Origin: Anthoceros angustus
Taxonomy: Eukaryota > Streptophyta > Anthocerotopsida > Anthocerotales > Anthocerotaceae
Direction: 5' to 3'
Assembly: GCA_010909165.1 (NCBI GenBank)
Contig: VJWM01000016.1
Span: 124,001-188,000, forward strand
DNA: 64,000 bases
The notes below the pieces were generated by a model. The model had not been told where the DNA came from and ran no database searches. It saw only the letters and a list, made by a program, of their open reading frames with translations. Positions 44,298 through 53,960 of this stretch are shown here, in pieces (the stretch's first letter is position 1; every line of letters starts with the position of its first letter). The translations under genes were made by a program, and so were the position numbers.

Positions 44298-45832
44298 TCA
44301 CTCTTCGAGGGTGTTGGCAATGTCCACCACGAATCGGTACCGCACATCTTTATTGGCCATCCTTTGCAGCGCAGTGTTGATATCTTGAATAGGTACTGTC
44401 TCGATGAGAGGGAGCACCCCATTTCCTGCCGAGAACTCCAGCATTTCCTGCGTCTCCTTAATCCCACCGACGACGCTGCTGGTGATGGTCTTCCTCCCTG
44501 CATCACCAACTGGCTCAGTGAGGAGCTTGCCCTGCATCAACGCTCAAATAAATGCTGCTCAAAGGTTCTGCACTGCTGGAACTTACCGAGCAGAAGGAGG
44601 ATCGGAGAGAACTTGAGCTCGTCGGGAACGCCTAATATGACAATCACGCCTCCCAGTTTGAGCAGCTTGATGTAATCGTCCAGAGGGTGGACGGTGGGGC
44701 AAGTATCGATGATGAAATCGAGGGTGTTCTGAGCGGCCTAAACCGGGCGACAGAGGGGTAAAGTAAGGAAGCAAGCTTACGGTGTCTCGTCTCGTGTTGG
44801 AGTCCGGGGAGGTGTGGATCAAACCTGCATTTGCTGCGCATCGGAGGAGTTGACGAAGTGGTCTGCCCCGAGGAGGTTGATGGCCTCGTCCTTCTTACCC
44901 TCCGAGGTGCTGAAGACCGTCACCTTTAGGCCGAAGGCCTTCCCGAATTTGACAGCCAGATGGCCCAGCCCTCCGAGAGACACCACTCCCAGGTGCTTCC
45001 CGGGCTGGTTCATGCCGTACCGCATCATGGGGCTGTACACAGTGATGCCCGCGCACAGCAGCGGGGCTGCCGCATCCAGCGGCAGCTTGTCCGGGATCCG
45101 AAGCACGTACCTGGAGCAGCCCCAAAATGAGACACGGGAAGGGTAGGAGAAGACAGGACAGGACAGGACATGGCCCGGCCCCGCGCGGCTCGGCCCGGCT
45201 CCGTGATGAGCTCACCTCTGGTGGGTGACCATCCAGGTGGAGCAGCCGCCCATGGTGATGCTGCCGTCCTGGTCATTCCCGTTGTATGTCAAGACCATGC
45301 CCTTGGCGCAGTAGTTCTCCTGGTGGTTGGCGCAGCTCTCGCAGTTCCGGCAGGAGTTGGCGCAGCATCCGACGCCCACCCTGTCGCCGGGCTTGAGGTG
45401 GCTCACGTTGGCCCCGACCTCCGTCACCAAGCCTGTGACTTCATGTCTGCAGTGCCAGGCAAGGGAATGTGGTGCGGGTGAGCGCACACATAGAGGGGAG
45501 GAGAGCGAGAGGCGGGATTGATTGATTCAGTCTTCACCCTGGCACCATGGGATATCTTGCGTGGTGGTCCTTGTTGAAGATCCAATACAGTTCGCCGTGG
45601 CACAGGCCACAATGCGTGATTTTGAAGGCCACATCGTCCGGTCCGGTGGGCCTGCATAGCACGCTGCCTGTTACTCCTTGCAACACGGGGTATCATGTGC
45701 TAAACAATGAGGGAAATGCGGAAGGCTGGACAACCTGCGATTGAACTTGTAAGGGGACAGATGGCCTGCCTCATCGCGGGCTGCCCACCCCAGGCAATTC
45801 CCACTCCCCTCTCCCGCCGGGGTCTCGCCCAT
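44298..45832 (-). CDS. CAD: Cinnamyl-alcohol-dehydrogenase-type zinc oxidoreductase
   Basis: NADPH-dependent reduction of hydroxycinnamaldehydes is the usual role, at the last step of monolignol synthesis in the cytosol. Six exons (45735-45832, 45538-45651, 45216-45446, 44825-45110, 44587-44737, 44298-44497) join in frame to 359 residues, the normal family length. All introns are GT-AG and 83-105 bp. Start MGETPAGEG at 45832. Family marks in order: [16 protein letters not shown], catalytic zinc ligands in [10 protein letters not shown] and VPGHE, structural zinc cysteines in [19 protein letters not shown], the third catalytic Cys in [12 protein letters not shown], the nucleotide loop [17 protein letters not shown], the NADP-type [11 protein letters not shown], and the end [14 protein letters not shown]. 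No lesion seen. Related members reduce other aldehydes, so lignin function is inferred. Confidence 0.92.
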
Positions 45833-46204
45833 GCTCAAATTTTCACTTCACGCTGACAGATTTCCAACAAGACGAAATGGGAAAGCGGAAACGAGCGAAT
45901 TCTCCTGCTCTTGCCATCCCAAGGAATCATGACTTATATATGCGGCCCTGGGCAGTAGCTGCCTACGCACCGTCCCTCCTGCTCCCCTGGAAATGCAGGG
46001 GAAACATCTCGGAACATTCTTCTCCGTCCGCTAATACACAACGTACTGGACACCGATGCTATTTGTTTGGTCTTGGTCTGTTGAAACGCTGTCATCCGTT
46101 GGTGTGCCGATTTTTTTTAATTTAATACTTTGAAAATAAATCAAAACAACCCCGGGAGAGAAATATTCAGCAAGGGTTTTGATTCGCCTATGTTACACAT
46201 CGTA
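45833..46204. other. CAD upstream region
   Basis: The likely CAD promoter on the minus strand. An A/T-rich stretch with a T run at 46111-46140 is present. No gene. Confidence 0.45.
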
Positions 46205-46460
46205 TCTATCATCCCAACAGGAAGAGACTATACTCTTCCCAAGGCATCCTCCAGGAAGAGACTACACTCTTCCCAAGGCATCCCAACCTATACTCTTCCC
46301 AAGGCATCCTCCAGGAAGAGACTACACTCTTCCCAAGGCATCCCAACAATAGGAAGAGACTATATTCTTCCCAAGGTCATCTGAATACGTGCCTAGATAC
46401 CATCCCAACAGAAGAGACTATATTCCGAAGGTCATTTGAATACGTGCCTAGATACCATTG
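46205..46460. repeat. Tandem hairpin-forming repeats
   Basis: The word ggaagagactatactcttcc, whose ends ggaagag/ctcttcc pair, recurs about four times between 46220 and 46370 with aaggcatcc spacers, and a further copy lacks its left arm. It is followed by a two-copy repeat of about 60 bp ending gaatacgtgcctagatacca (about 46384 and 46439). Probably a minisatellite. Each unit can form a small stem. Confidence 0.75.
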
Positions 46461-46475
46461 TGGGACTTGGGAAAA

Positions 46476-46547
46476 ACTCCCTCACCCACTAAAACTCCCT
46501 CACCCACTAAAACTCCCTCACCCACTAAAACTCCCTCACCCACTAAA
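46476..46547. repeat. 18-bp minisatellite, four perfect units
   Basis: The unit actccctcacccactaaa is repeated four times without a mismatch, and a fifth begins. Its length is a multiple of three, so on the plus strand it could encode TPSPTK repeats inside a short frame, but there is no sign of a gene around it. Confidence 0.9.
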
Positions 46548-46556
46548 ACTCCCCAC

Positions 46557-46603
46557 CGTTCGTGTGCCGATGACGAGGGTTCAGCAACCCCGGCACACGA
46601 ACG
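46557..46603. repeat. Perfect 13-bp inverted repeat
   Basis: cgttcgtgtgccg at 46557-46569 is the reverse complement of 46591-46603, with a 21-nt loop. The word gag(g)attcagcaacccc occurs in the loop and again directly after the stem. It stands right next to the minisatellite. A terminator is not implied in a plant genome. Confidence 0.8.
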
Positions 46604-47660
46604 AGGATTCAGCAACCCCGTGATAGGCGAGCCCCATACCACACGGCTTGGACCAAGGGCAAATGCCCGTAACGACAAGCACGCGACTCCCTGTGTTAGG
46701 GAAGACTAGCAGTATACGAGTGGTATACAATAAGCTATCTCTGACAATGATCCCAACTCATCCCGGCACTGCGACAAGGCCCCGTTCCTACCCCCCTACC
46801 CCACACCCTCCCGTCCCCCATCCTCTTTCTTTTCGAATACCTATGCGATCCGAAGTTTGTCTTTGACTGCCACAAAGCCTCCAAGACTGCCAACCTGCCA
46901 AATAGCACAGCTAGCTTGGCTCTGCTTGCGTAAAAACGCCCACGCTGTGGACAGCCAGACGGGGCTCGAGGGTGACGGGCGCGGTCAGCAAACGGTCGAG
47001 GGTTATGGACATCCACTTACAGCACTGCAAGCAAAGACCATCAGAAAGGGCACAGAGGGCTCAGCGGCTCATCTTTCCCGTCTATAAGCCGGATTTAAGT
47101 CAAGCACCACACACTGACTAAATGGCTCCAGAGGCTTCAAGACGTTTACTTTGTCTTGAACCTCGACAATGAGAGGCCAGGATTTACCAAGTAGTGCAAC
47201 AGGATGACGAGCTCTATGCAGACTGGCGTGATTCAACTGCTGGTGACGGAAACAAGTGACACTTAGCACCTCCAGCTCAATTTCATGTGGCTAATGGGTG
47301 CCTGCCTCACAAACGAATCATCGAGTCAACCACCGGAACCTAGATCACCTTAACCTTTGTCCAAAGAGTTGATCACAACACACTGCACACCGGAATAACA
47401 AAGGGGCTTCAGGCATACACACCGCAGAAAGGATACCAATCCTGCCATTGGCAATGACCTTACCATAACTTCATACTACTGCTGCTGATGAACACGCCAC
47501 TGAAATGTCTTCACCAATGAACCTGCGCGTGCTGGTACCAGCACTTCAACTACTTGACTAGGCATGTACACAGGGCAACTACATGGTACCATAAGACACT
47601 TGGAGCTGCAAGTTATCGCATTAATTTCAGGCACCAAGTTTTTCTGTACTCCTCCTTGAC
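46604..47660. other. No gene recognised
   Basis: About 1 kb of mixed sequence downstream of the SIZ1-like gene on the minus strand. Frames are short and without family signals. A long 3' untranslated region could occupy the right part. Confidence 0.4.
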
Positions 47661-49154
47661 TTAGTCGGAGTCTGTTTCAATCCGATAGTATCGACGATGT
47701 CGCACACTGTTGGATGCACTGCGACGCTGAGTAGGATGCACTAAACTCCTTTGAAGAGAAGTCATAGGTTCCACCGGCGTTGGTGAATCACGACTGGTCA
47801 TTCCTAGTAAAACATTTGCTGCAACACAGAAAATGCACAAAGCACATTATAACCCAGCAAGGAATCGTCATTCAAAGGCTCCGTCTCCAACATGCTCAAC
47901 CAACCACAAGCTCTTACTGGCTACCTTTCTGTTCACACACAGATCTCAGATTAGCCACTCTTGCATTTCAGCGTAAGCATGTCTCTTCCTCACTGCTAAC
48001 CCATTTCTGGGACAGCTTTGTAATTTCCATGTTCAATCAAAAGTTTGCCCGAACTGATGACCTACACCCCGCTACTGTACAGGAACTTGGATTTCGTAAT
48101 TGTAAGTCAATGCTCACTCAGTGCTTGGTCCATCTTCACCGCCCAATACTACTGCTTTCAGACATGACCAGAAGACATATTTAAACATCAAGATCTCACC
48201 ACTGGGAATGCTCATGAACAAGGCAAAGGCCAAGAATGTCAATGGATGACAGTGACTGCCAAGAGTAACCCCTAGATATTATATGCCTGTCGTTGTGAGC
48301 GTGTCCAGATGGTCTCTTGCTTGGGAGGTTGCCTCCGGAACCGGAGCAGGTGCCATTGTTCCTGGCAAAGTTGCCTCCATTGACATATCAGGACCTAGAC
48401 TTAAAGAGAACCAAGAATTGTTGATCTCATCATCTTCAGGAAGTACCGGCTCACGCAGCGTGGTTTCAACAGCCCTTGCAGGTTGTGGAGGCAAGAATAT
48501 GTGTAATGGTGATTCTGTTGGAGAGCCCCGTCCAGAGTTTTCACCACCAAAATTACGATCATAGCTTGAGTGTCTAACAGGCGAAACCGTTCCCACTCCT
48601 CCCACATTGAAGGATCTGCTGTTAAACCTTCCTGCTGTCTTAATGCGCGAGCCACTCATATGCATCGGACACACACTTCGTTTCCATTTACAAGAAAGAA
48701 TTTGAGCAAACATGCTTTGCAGAACTTGCATATAGCACCTCACTCCTGCCTAAAACAACTTTGAACTCAACCCATAGGACAATAGTGGCTTACAAGGCAG
48801 CGCAAGTTCACTGTAATTGAATCCAAAACAACTAAATCATCATCTTCGCCATCTGCAGCTTCGGCAGCTCTACCAGTCACTGCGCGGCGCACGCGGCCCA
48901 ACGCCTCATCAATGTTCTCCCCCACGGATGCATTTGGGATTTTCTCCAGAACCTAAATGACAAGGTGAAACTCCCATATTGAAAAAATGCAAAGCAGCAG
49001 TGAAGGATAGGCAACATCCAAAAAATGAAAATGAAATCAAGTATACCTGAGCCATAGTCAAGCGGCGTATAATTCTGATCCCAACACAGAACTGACGAGC
49101 ATCATTACTCCAGAGAGAAAATCGAGTATCCCCATCCTTTAGTAAGGTTGCAAT
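47661..49154 (-). pseudogene. SIZ1: SIZ1-like SUMO E3 ligase, truncated and lacking SP-RING zinc ligands
   Basis: SIZ1 attaches SUMO to nuclear proteins through PINIT and SP-RING domains. An exon at about 49048-49154 reads DTRFSLWSNDARQFCVGIRI and RRLTMAQ, the end of the PINIT region. An exon at 48794-48952 reads IPNASVGENIDEALGRVRRA, an acidic stretch, then DSITVNLRC, where the SP-RING begins. The next piece (about 48650) gives MSGSRIKTAGRF and then jumps to NSRSFNVGGVG. The Cys/His segment and CPIC-type end that bind zinc are not there. The C-terminal parts follow: NNSWFSLSLG (48277-48600) and NVLLGMTSRDSP ... RYYRIETDSD (47661-47818), like the family's acidic SUMO-interacting end. The SAP and PHD domains should lie upstream, but a repeat block begins about 50 bp away. 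Inferred to be a remnant or a mis-joined gene. Confidence 0.65.
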
Positions 49155-49204
49155 CTGCAAGCAGTCAGTATTTTAGCAGGTTATAGGTGCAGAGAATACA
49201 ACGT

Positions 49205-49760
49205 AGCTGTGACGCGACTTTCGCTGACGGCCAGCTGGGCGCTCATCAATCCCGTGTCGTTGCAGTAAGGAGTCCGTTCCCAAGGGAATGACTTGTTCCG
49301 TTTTTACACGTCCGTTGCTTGATTCTCTCCCCATCGATGGAAAGGGTGTCTACCTGAGACCACAACACGGTCGGTTTCTGCTCCCTAGTTACTTCTACTC
49401 GTCCACCGCACAGGCCCGGAGTGGCCAAACGTTTAAAGACTCGTTTTGCGCCCGTTGCCTACTGATCTGTCTTACTTCCTTCCCTACTCCGTCTCTCCTA
49501 CCGTACTCGCTTACACACAACACCAATTGAGGGTTACGGTCGGGCGTGCGTGGGCTACGAACCTCCGCGTCCGTTCACCAGGTTCCTCCGTCCGGGCTCT
49601 GCATGCCCTCTCGGAGTTCGACTAGTCACGCCAGTTCCGGTTCGTCAGACGTCGGACCTCTGTCCGGGAGGAGCAAGGGTCCGGGGTCTTTCGCATCTGT
49701 ACACACACACACCACCACGCGTTAGGGTCCGTCACCACGACCTGGATCAGTCTCTCCGGA
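49205..49760. repeat. Dispersed block L, copy 1 (possible LTR)
   Basis: Resembles 53450-53960. Landmarks in the same order are gcgactt..ctgacgg, ccgtgtcgttg(c/t)agtaag, tccgttcccaag, caggcccgg(a/t)gtggccaaacgtttaa(a/g)gac, a cacacacaccaccac(a/g)cgttagggtc word and a ga(c)cttgatc-like end. Identity is perhaps 70-80%, with many indels. Two direct copies about 4.2 kb apart could be the ends of an old LTR element, but I could not verify a tRNA primer site, polypurine tract or target-site duplication. Confidence 0.55.
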
Positions 49761-51880
49761 GTAGTCTTGCCCGCTCAGTGAAGAGGAACAAGATTATTGG
49801 AGGGATCTTCCGCATACGATTAATCTGGTGGGATGTTATGGTGTGACTGTCGACTGCAGCCCGGAGGAGTTAGTGGCGACATCGGCCAACAAAAGGGGAT
49901 GAAGACTCTTTGAAGATGCTCCATGATAGGTATGGACAAATCAAACAACAGGTGGAAAGGAGCAAAGAGGATTCCAACCCAAGGGTCATCGCCAACGAAG
50001 AGGAAGGAAGGAAGGAGAAAGGGACCAGGCTACCATGGTAGGTAGTCAGACTACCCCGGTAGTCTGCCAGACTACCACGGTAGGGTGATTGAAGAAGGGG
50101 CGCGGCTAGGCGGCGGAGACTGAAAAGAAGGGCGCCTGAGTGCGGGGAGGGGGGCGCGACTACCTGGATGATGAGAGGAATCAAGGCGCCGCCCCGCAGA
50201 GTAGGGGGAAGGGGTAACATGGTACTTGCCCCACAAGCTAGGAAGAAGGCAGGGAAGACCAGTGACAAGGAAGACCGGCAAAGGGATGAGAAGACCAGCA
50301 GAATGGAACCGTCGCCACCCCGGCAAGATAAGGATGAGAATGGTCAATGACCATAAATGAGCTTTGGGGAATGGGAAGGATAGGTGGTGTAGGTTGGCAA
50401 CATTGAAGAGTGGCCATAGGTGAAGTTGCTAGAATAGAATTTACCTAGGATCGACGTGAACTTAGATGCAGGCCTTAAATCTTGGTAGGAAATAATAAAA
50501 TATTGGGAAGGTGGCACCTGTGGGGTCACCCGAGGGAGGTGTATATGGAAGGCCTCCTATAAGAAGAGGAGGATTTCACAAAGTAAAGTATCACGTCTTG
50601 CGCTTCCATACTCATGAGTCCTTTGCCCTTGTAAAGGAATTTCGTGCGGTGAGCCAACGCATCCGGTAGAGAGGAAGTCGCGGTGGTGCTTGGTGGAGGC
50701 TTGCTCCTGCAAGTGCCTAAGCAGGTTGCTCCCCTTGTGAATGGTTCGTGAAATTGCTTTGCTTTGGGTGTGTGGCAATGCCTGTGGAACTCTCGGCTTG
50801 AGGGTAGACTACAGGAAAGACTCCTGGAGGTTCTCATTGTCACAGTGTCAAACTCAACTACCCCAAGGAAGAACTTCTTTGGTGGAGGGACCCAGGCGGT
50901 TGTGTCGTAAGGGCAAGCCGAGGCGATGGCCCAGGAGGTTAGAATAGGAGGAAGAGGAGGAGATGAGTAGAGGATTAGAGTGTAGGTGTTAGTGGAAGGC
51001 CACAGGCAGAGCCTAAGGGACGAATCCCAAATCTGCAAGTAAAAGGGCGCTCCTTGAGTGGAGAAGACTGGTCTTAGAAGTAGGGACGAAATTGCGGTGT
51101 GGATCAGGGGGTCTCTGGGCGCCCCTGATAGGCTCCTCGCTGCTAAGGCAGGACCTGCAATTGTGTTGTGTCGTTGTAGGTCGAGGATTGGTGATTTCTC
51201 GGAGCAGTGCAAGTGGTGCAGCTGCTGTAAGAGGGAGAGTAGAGGGCGCCTTGCTTGTTTAGAAGGCTGAGATATTGTGTCACTGCAGGTAGGGGTGGTA
51301 GCATGGTTTGGTGGTACACTTTAGTACCATATGGCTTGGTACACTTGGTTACTTTGAAAAGGATAGAGAGATGTGAGAGGGTGACTTTAAGTTTTCATTA
51401 AAATAATATTTCAATATATGTTAGTTTCACTTTTATATACTTTTCGTTTGCTATTATTTACTTTAACTTACTTTACTTTACTTGGATCTGTTTTTATCCG
51501 GTGGTAAGTCAACCACTTACCCCAATTTGACCTTACGTGGCGCACTCTCGCTATTGCCATCGCGGGCTCAGTGTTGAGTTGATCCTTCGCCCGCCACGAG
51601 GCGGCTGGATGCAATCTCCTACACTTGCTCGCCCACATCCGGCGGTCGCACACACTCCATGGGCTCGAAGTTGGCGTGCTCGAGCTCGGTTGTTGTAATC
51701 AACCCTTTGTGCATTGTGAGCTATGTGGGGCTTCTTATGAGCCCTCCCTTCCTTCTGTGCGAGCGGGCTCCCCACATGCAAGATCGAGCTGCAGCTGGAA
51801 TCAAGTTTGTGTTTATGCGTTTGAAGGTAATGTGCCTTGTGTGTGGCAATCGGTGTTTTGCGGCCGAGGCTTGCTACGCT
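49761..51880. other. Interior of the L-flanked segment; no gene recognised
   Basis: No reverse transcriptase, integrase or protease motif is readable in any frame. The 228-codon minus frame at 50526-51212 looks like an antisense shadow, with low complexity and no family. An AT-rich patch at 51395-51490 contains several ctttactt words. Confidence 0.45.
50030..50083. repeat. Cluster of three ctacc/ggtag palindromes
   Basis: ctaccatggtag, actaccccggtagt and ctaccacggtag follow one another within 54 bp, linked by tagtcag and ctgccag. Neighbouring arms can also pair with each other, giving alternative stems. Confidence 0.7.
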
Positions 51881-52740
51881 CTTGTGTGCACATGTCAGTG
51901 CTGTGAGATCTTTGTCGGCGTGAGGTCTTGGCCTTGGAGTGGGTGGTCGGCGTGCGGCTTCTCATTGTCTGGTGTCCTTTGAAGAACTTGAGCCGCTTAA
52001 CGGTCTTGTGTGGACATGTGCATGCTCTAGAAATGTGGTCTTTGGGCGTGTGAGGTGCTCGGTGGGTGCCAAGGTGCTCCTTTGATCATTCCTTGTGTTC
52101 AATGTCACGATGAAGGACTTGAGCTGAGTAATGCTCTTGTGTGCACATGTGGGATGGGGTGTGAGATGTTGTGCGCGTGAGGTCTTGGCCTTGGAGTGGG
52201 TGCCGACGTGCGGCTTCTCCTTGTCTATGGTGTCCCTGAAGAACTTGAGCCGGCTTAACGGTCTTGTGTGGACATGTCTGCGGGGCTCTGGGGAGGTCTT
52301 TGGGCGTGTGAGGGTGCTCTAGTGGGTGCAGTGCGGCTCCTTTGATCATTCCTTGTGTGCAATGTTACGGTGAAGGACTTGAGCACGAATAATGCTCTTG
52401 TGTGCACATGTGCGGTGCTAGGCTTGTGAGGTGGTGGCATTGTGATTTTGTTGGAGTGGGTGCCGATGCGGCTTCTCCTTGTGTCTTGATCTTTGGAGTG
52501 AAGAACTTGAGCACGCTGCGGTCTTGTGTGCACATGCGTTGGGGATGAGGTCTTTGGGCGTGTGAGGTCTTGGCCTTGGAGTGGGTGCCGAGTGCGGCTT
52601 CTCGATCTGCTCTGTGTGTCTTGTGAAGAACTTGAGCCGGCTTAATGCAAATGTGTGCACATGTGCAGTGCTGGAGTGGGTCTTGAGGTGCTCGGTGTTG
52701 GAGTGACATGGCTTCCTCGATGAGGAGGAGACATTAGGCA
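51881..52740. repeat. Tandem array with a period of about 129 bp
   Basis: gaag(a/g)acttgagc recurs at 51981, 52112, 52238, 52372, 52500 and 52625 (spacing 125-134). It is each time followed by a (g/t)gtg(t/g)(g/c)acatgtg word and then by ggtcttggcc or gtctttgggcgtgtgagg. Alternate units are more alike (the cctttgatcattccttgtg word appears at 52079 and 52339), so a higher-order dimer of about 260 bp is likely. Frames inside are short and shift between units. Confidence 0.85.
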
Positions 52741-52999
52741 TCTCAAGGAATCAAAAGCGTGCCCTCAAAAACATGTTGAGCCGCTCACGGTGTGAGTCGA
52801 GCCTTGGAGGCAATGCCAAAGTGGGCGTTCCGCTGGTCTTGGCATGAAGGAGACTACAACTTGCGGTGGAAGGAAGGAGTGGATGTTCGCCAAAGCAAGT
52901 TGCAGCAAGGTTTGAGGGAGGCAAGGCTGTGACGTTTACCTCCGTTTGGGGTAATGGGGTGAATGTAATGATGCTTATGGGTGGAAGGGATCGGATAAT

Positions 53000-53377
53000 T
53001 TGTCGGACAAGGAGTGGAGAAACATCGGCGACTTGGTTTTCAAGATATACGGCAAGTTAGTCAAAGGTAAGATCCCTAGGTTGATGGCCATTGGCATCCT
53101 TGTTGAGAAAAAGCAGTGCTACCATGGCCTATGCACGAAAACTAATGAGGTAAAGGCCTCCAAGCACAAGAAATGTGAGGACATGGAGAAGGATAAGAAA
53201 GTGCACAAGGAGAAGGAGACCCTGGATCACATGGCCCTATGGCGAGGTCACGAGCAAGGGAAGGGCAAGAAGGTCAGAAAGCCAAGTGTCCCTGGACTCG
53301 AGGACACCGGTGATGAGGTTAGACAGGGTGACGGTGGAGAGCAAGACCCAAAGGAGGACTTGCATGCAGGAGCGTGA
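53000..53377 (+). CDS. Small Lys/Glu-rich open frame, unrecognised
   Basis: A 125-codon frame reads SDKEWRNIGDLVFKIYGKLV, then a highly charged stretch with KKCEDMEKDKKVHKEKETLD and GKGKKVRKPSVPG. It lies between the 129-bp array and block L copy 2. The beginning looks protein-like but no family comes to mind. If the flanking L blocks are LTRs, it could be a remnant of an element-borne gene, though no RNA-binding knuckle is visible. Confidence 0.3.
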   Translation: MSDKEWRNIGDLVFKIYGKLVKGKIPRLMAIGILVEKKQCYHGLCTKTNEVKASKHKKCEDMEKDKKVHKEKETLDHMALWRGHEQGKGKKVRKPSVPGLEDTGDEVRQGDGGEQDPKEDLHAGA

Positions 53378-53449
53378 GCAAGAATGTATTCGAAGGAGGT
53401 TGATGTCATAGCCGGCGCGAGGAGGATCAAACCATCTTGTTCGGGCGGA

Positions 53450-53960
53450 GGATTGTGGCGCGACTTACTGACGGGCGCACGCATAATCCGTGTCGTTGTA
53501 GTAAGTCCGTTCCCAAGAGAACGATAGCTGGTTCGCTTCGACCGATTCTCACCTTACTTTGCGTCCGCTCAACTTTAACACACGCAATCGTCGTTTTGCG
53601 CCTAACTACTCATAACGTTCACCGAACAGGCCCGGTGTGGCCAAACGTTTAAGGACCCGTTTGCGTCCGTATCGTTCACGCACGTCACTCGTTCCTTTAG
53701 TCCGTTCCTCTCATCACTCTCACTACGCTCATCAACCTTGGAAAAGAACGCAAGTGGCTACACAGTCCGGACCTCCTCCGTTGCTCAACTGGGCCTCTCG
53801 TCCTCTGCCGCCCTCCGGAGTTCCTCCGGCTACACGCTCCGTCCTGGACGCTACGCGACGAACACGGGTCCCCGATCGCTCTTCCCCGCACACACACCAC
53901 CACACGTTAGGGTCGTCACGGGACCTTGATCCTCCGAGTCTCTGTGGCTCGCCAACTGTG
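53450..53960. repeat. Dispersed block L, copy 2 (possible LTR)
   Basis: The partner of 49205-49760 in the same orientation. This copy has agtccgttcccaagagaacg and caggcccggtgtggccaaacg. The right boundary, after gaccttgatcctccg, is not sharp. Confidence 0.55.

Noticed and set aside
46458-46709. A TPSPTK-repeat protein
   Set aside because: Only the four-unit minisatellite supports it. The surrounding frame is short and has no start context or family character.
50526-51212. 228-codon minus frame
   Set aside because: Composition is low-complexity Ser/Pro/Leu without motif. It lies in repeat-like DNA, so I kept it only as part of the no-gene stretch.
49205-53960. A confident LTR retrotransposon call
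   Set aside because: No pol domains, primer binding site, polypurine tract or target duplication could be verified by eye.
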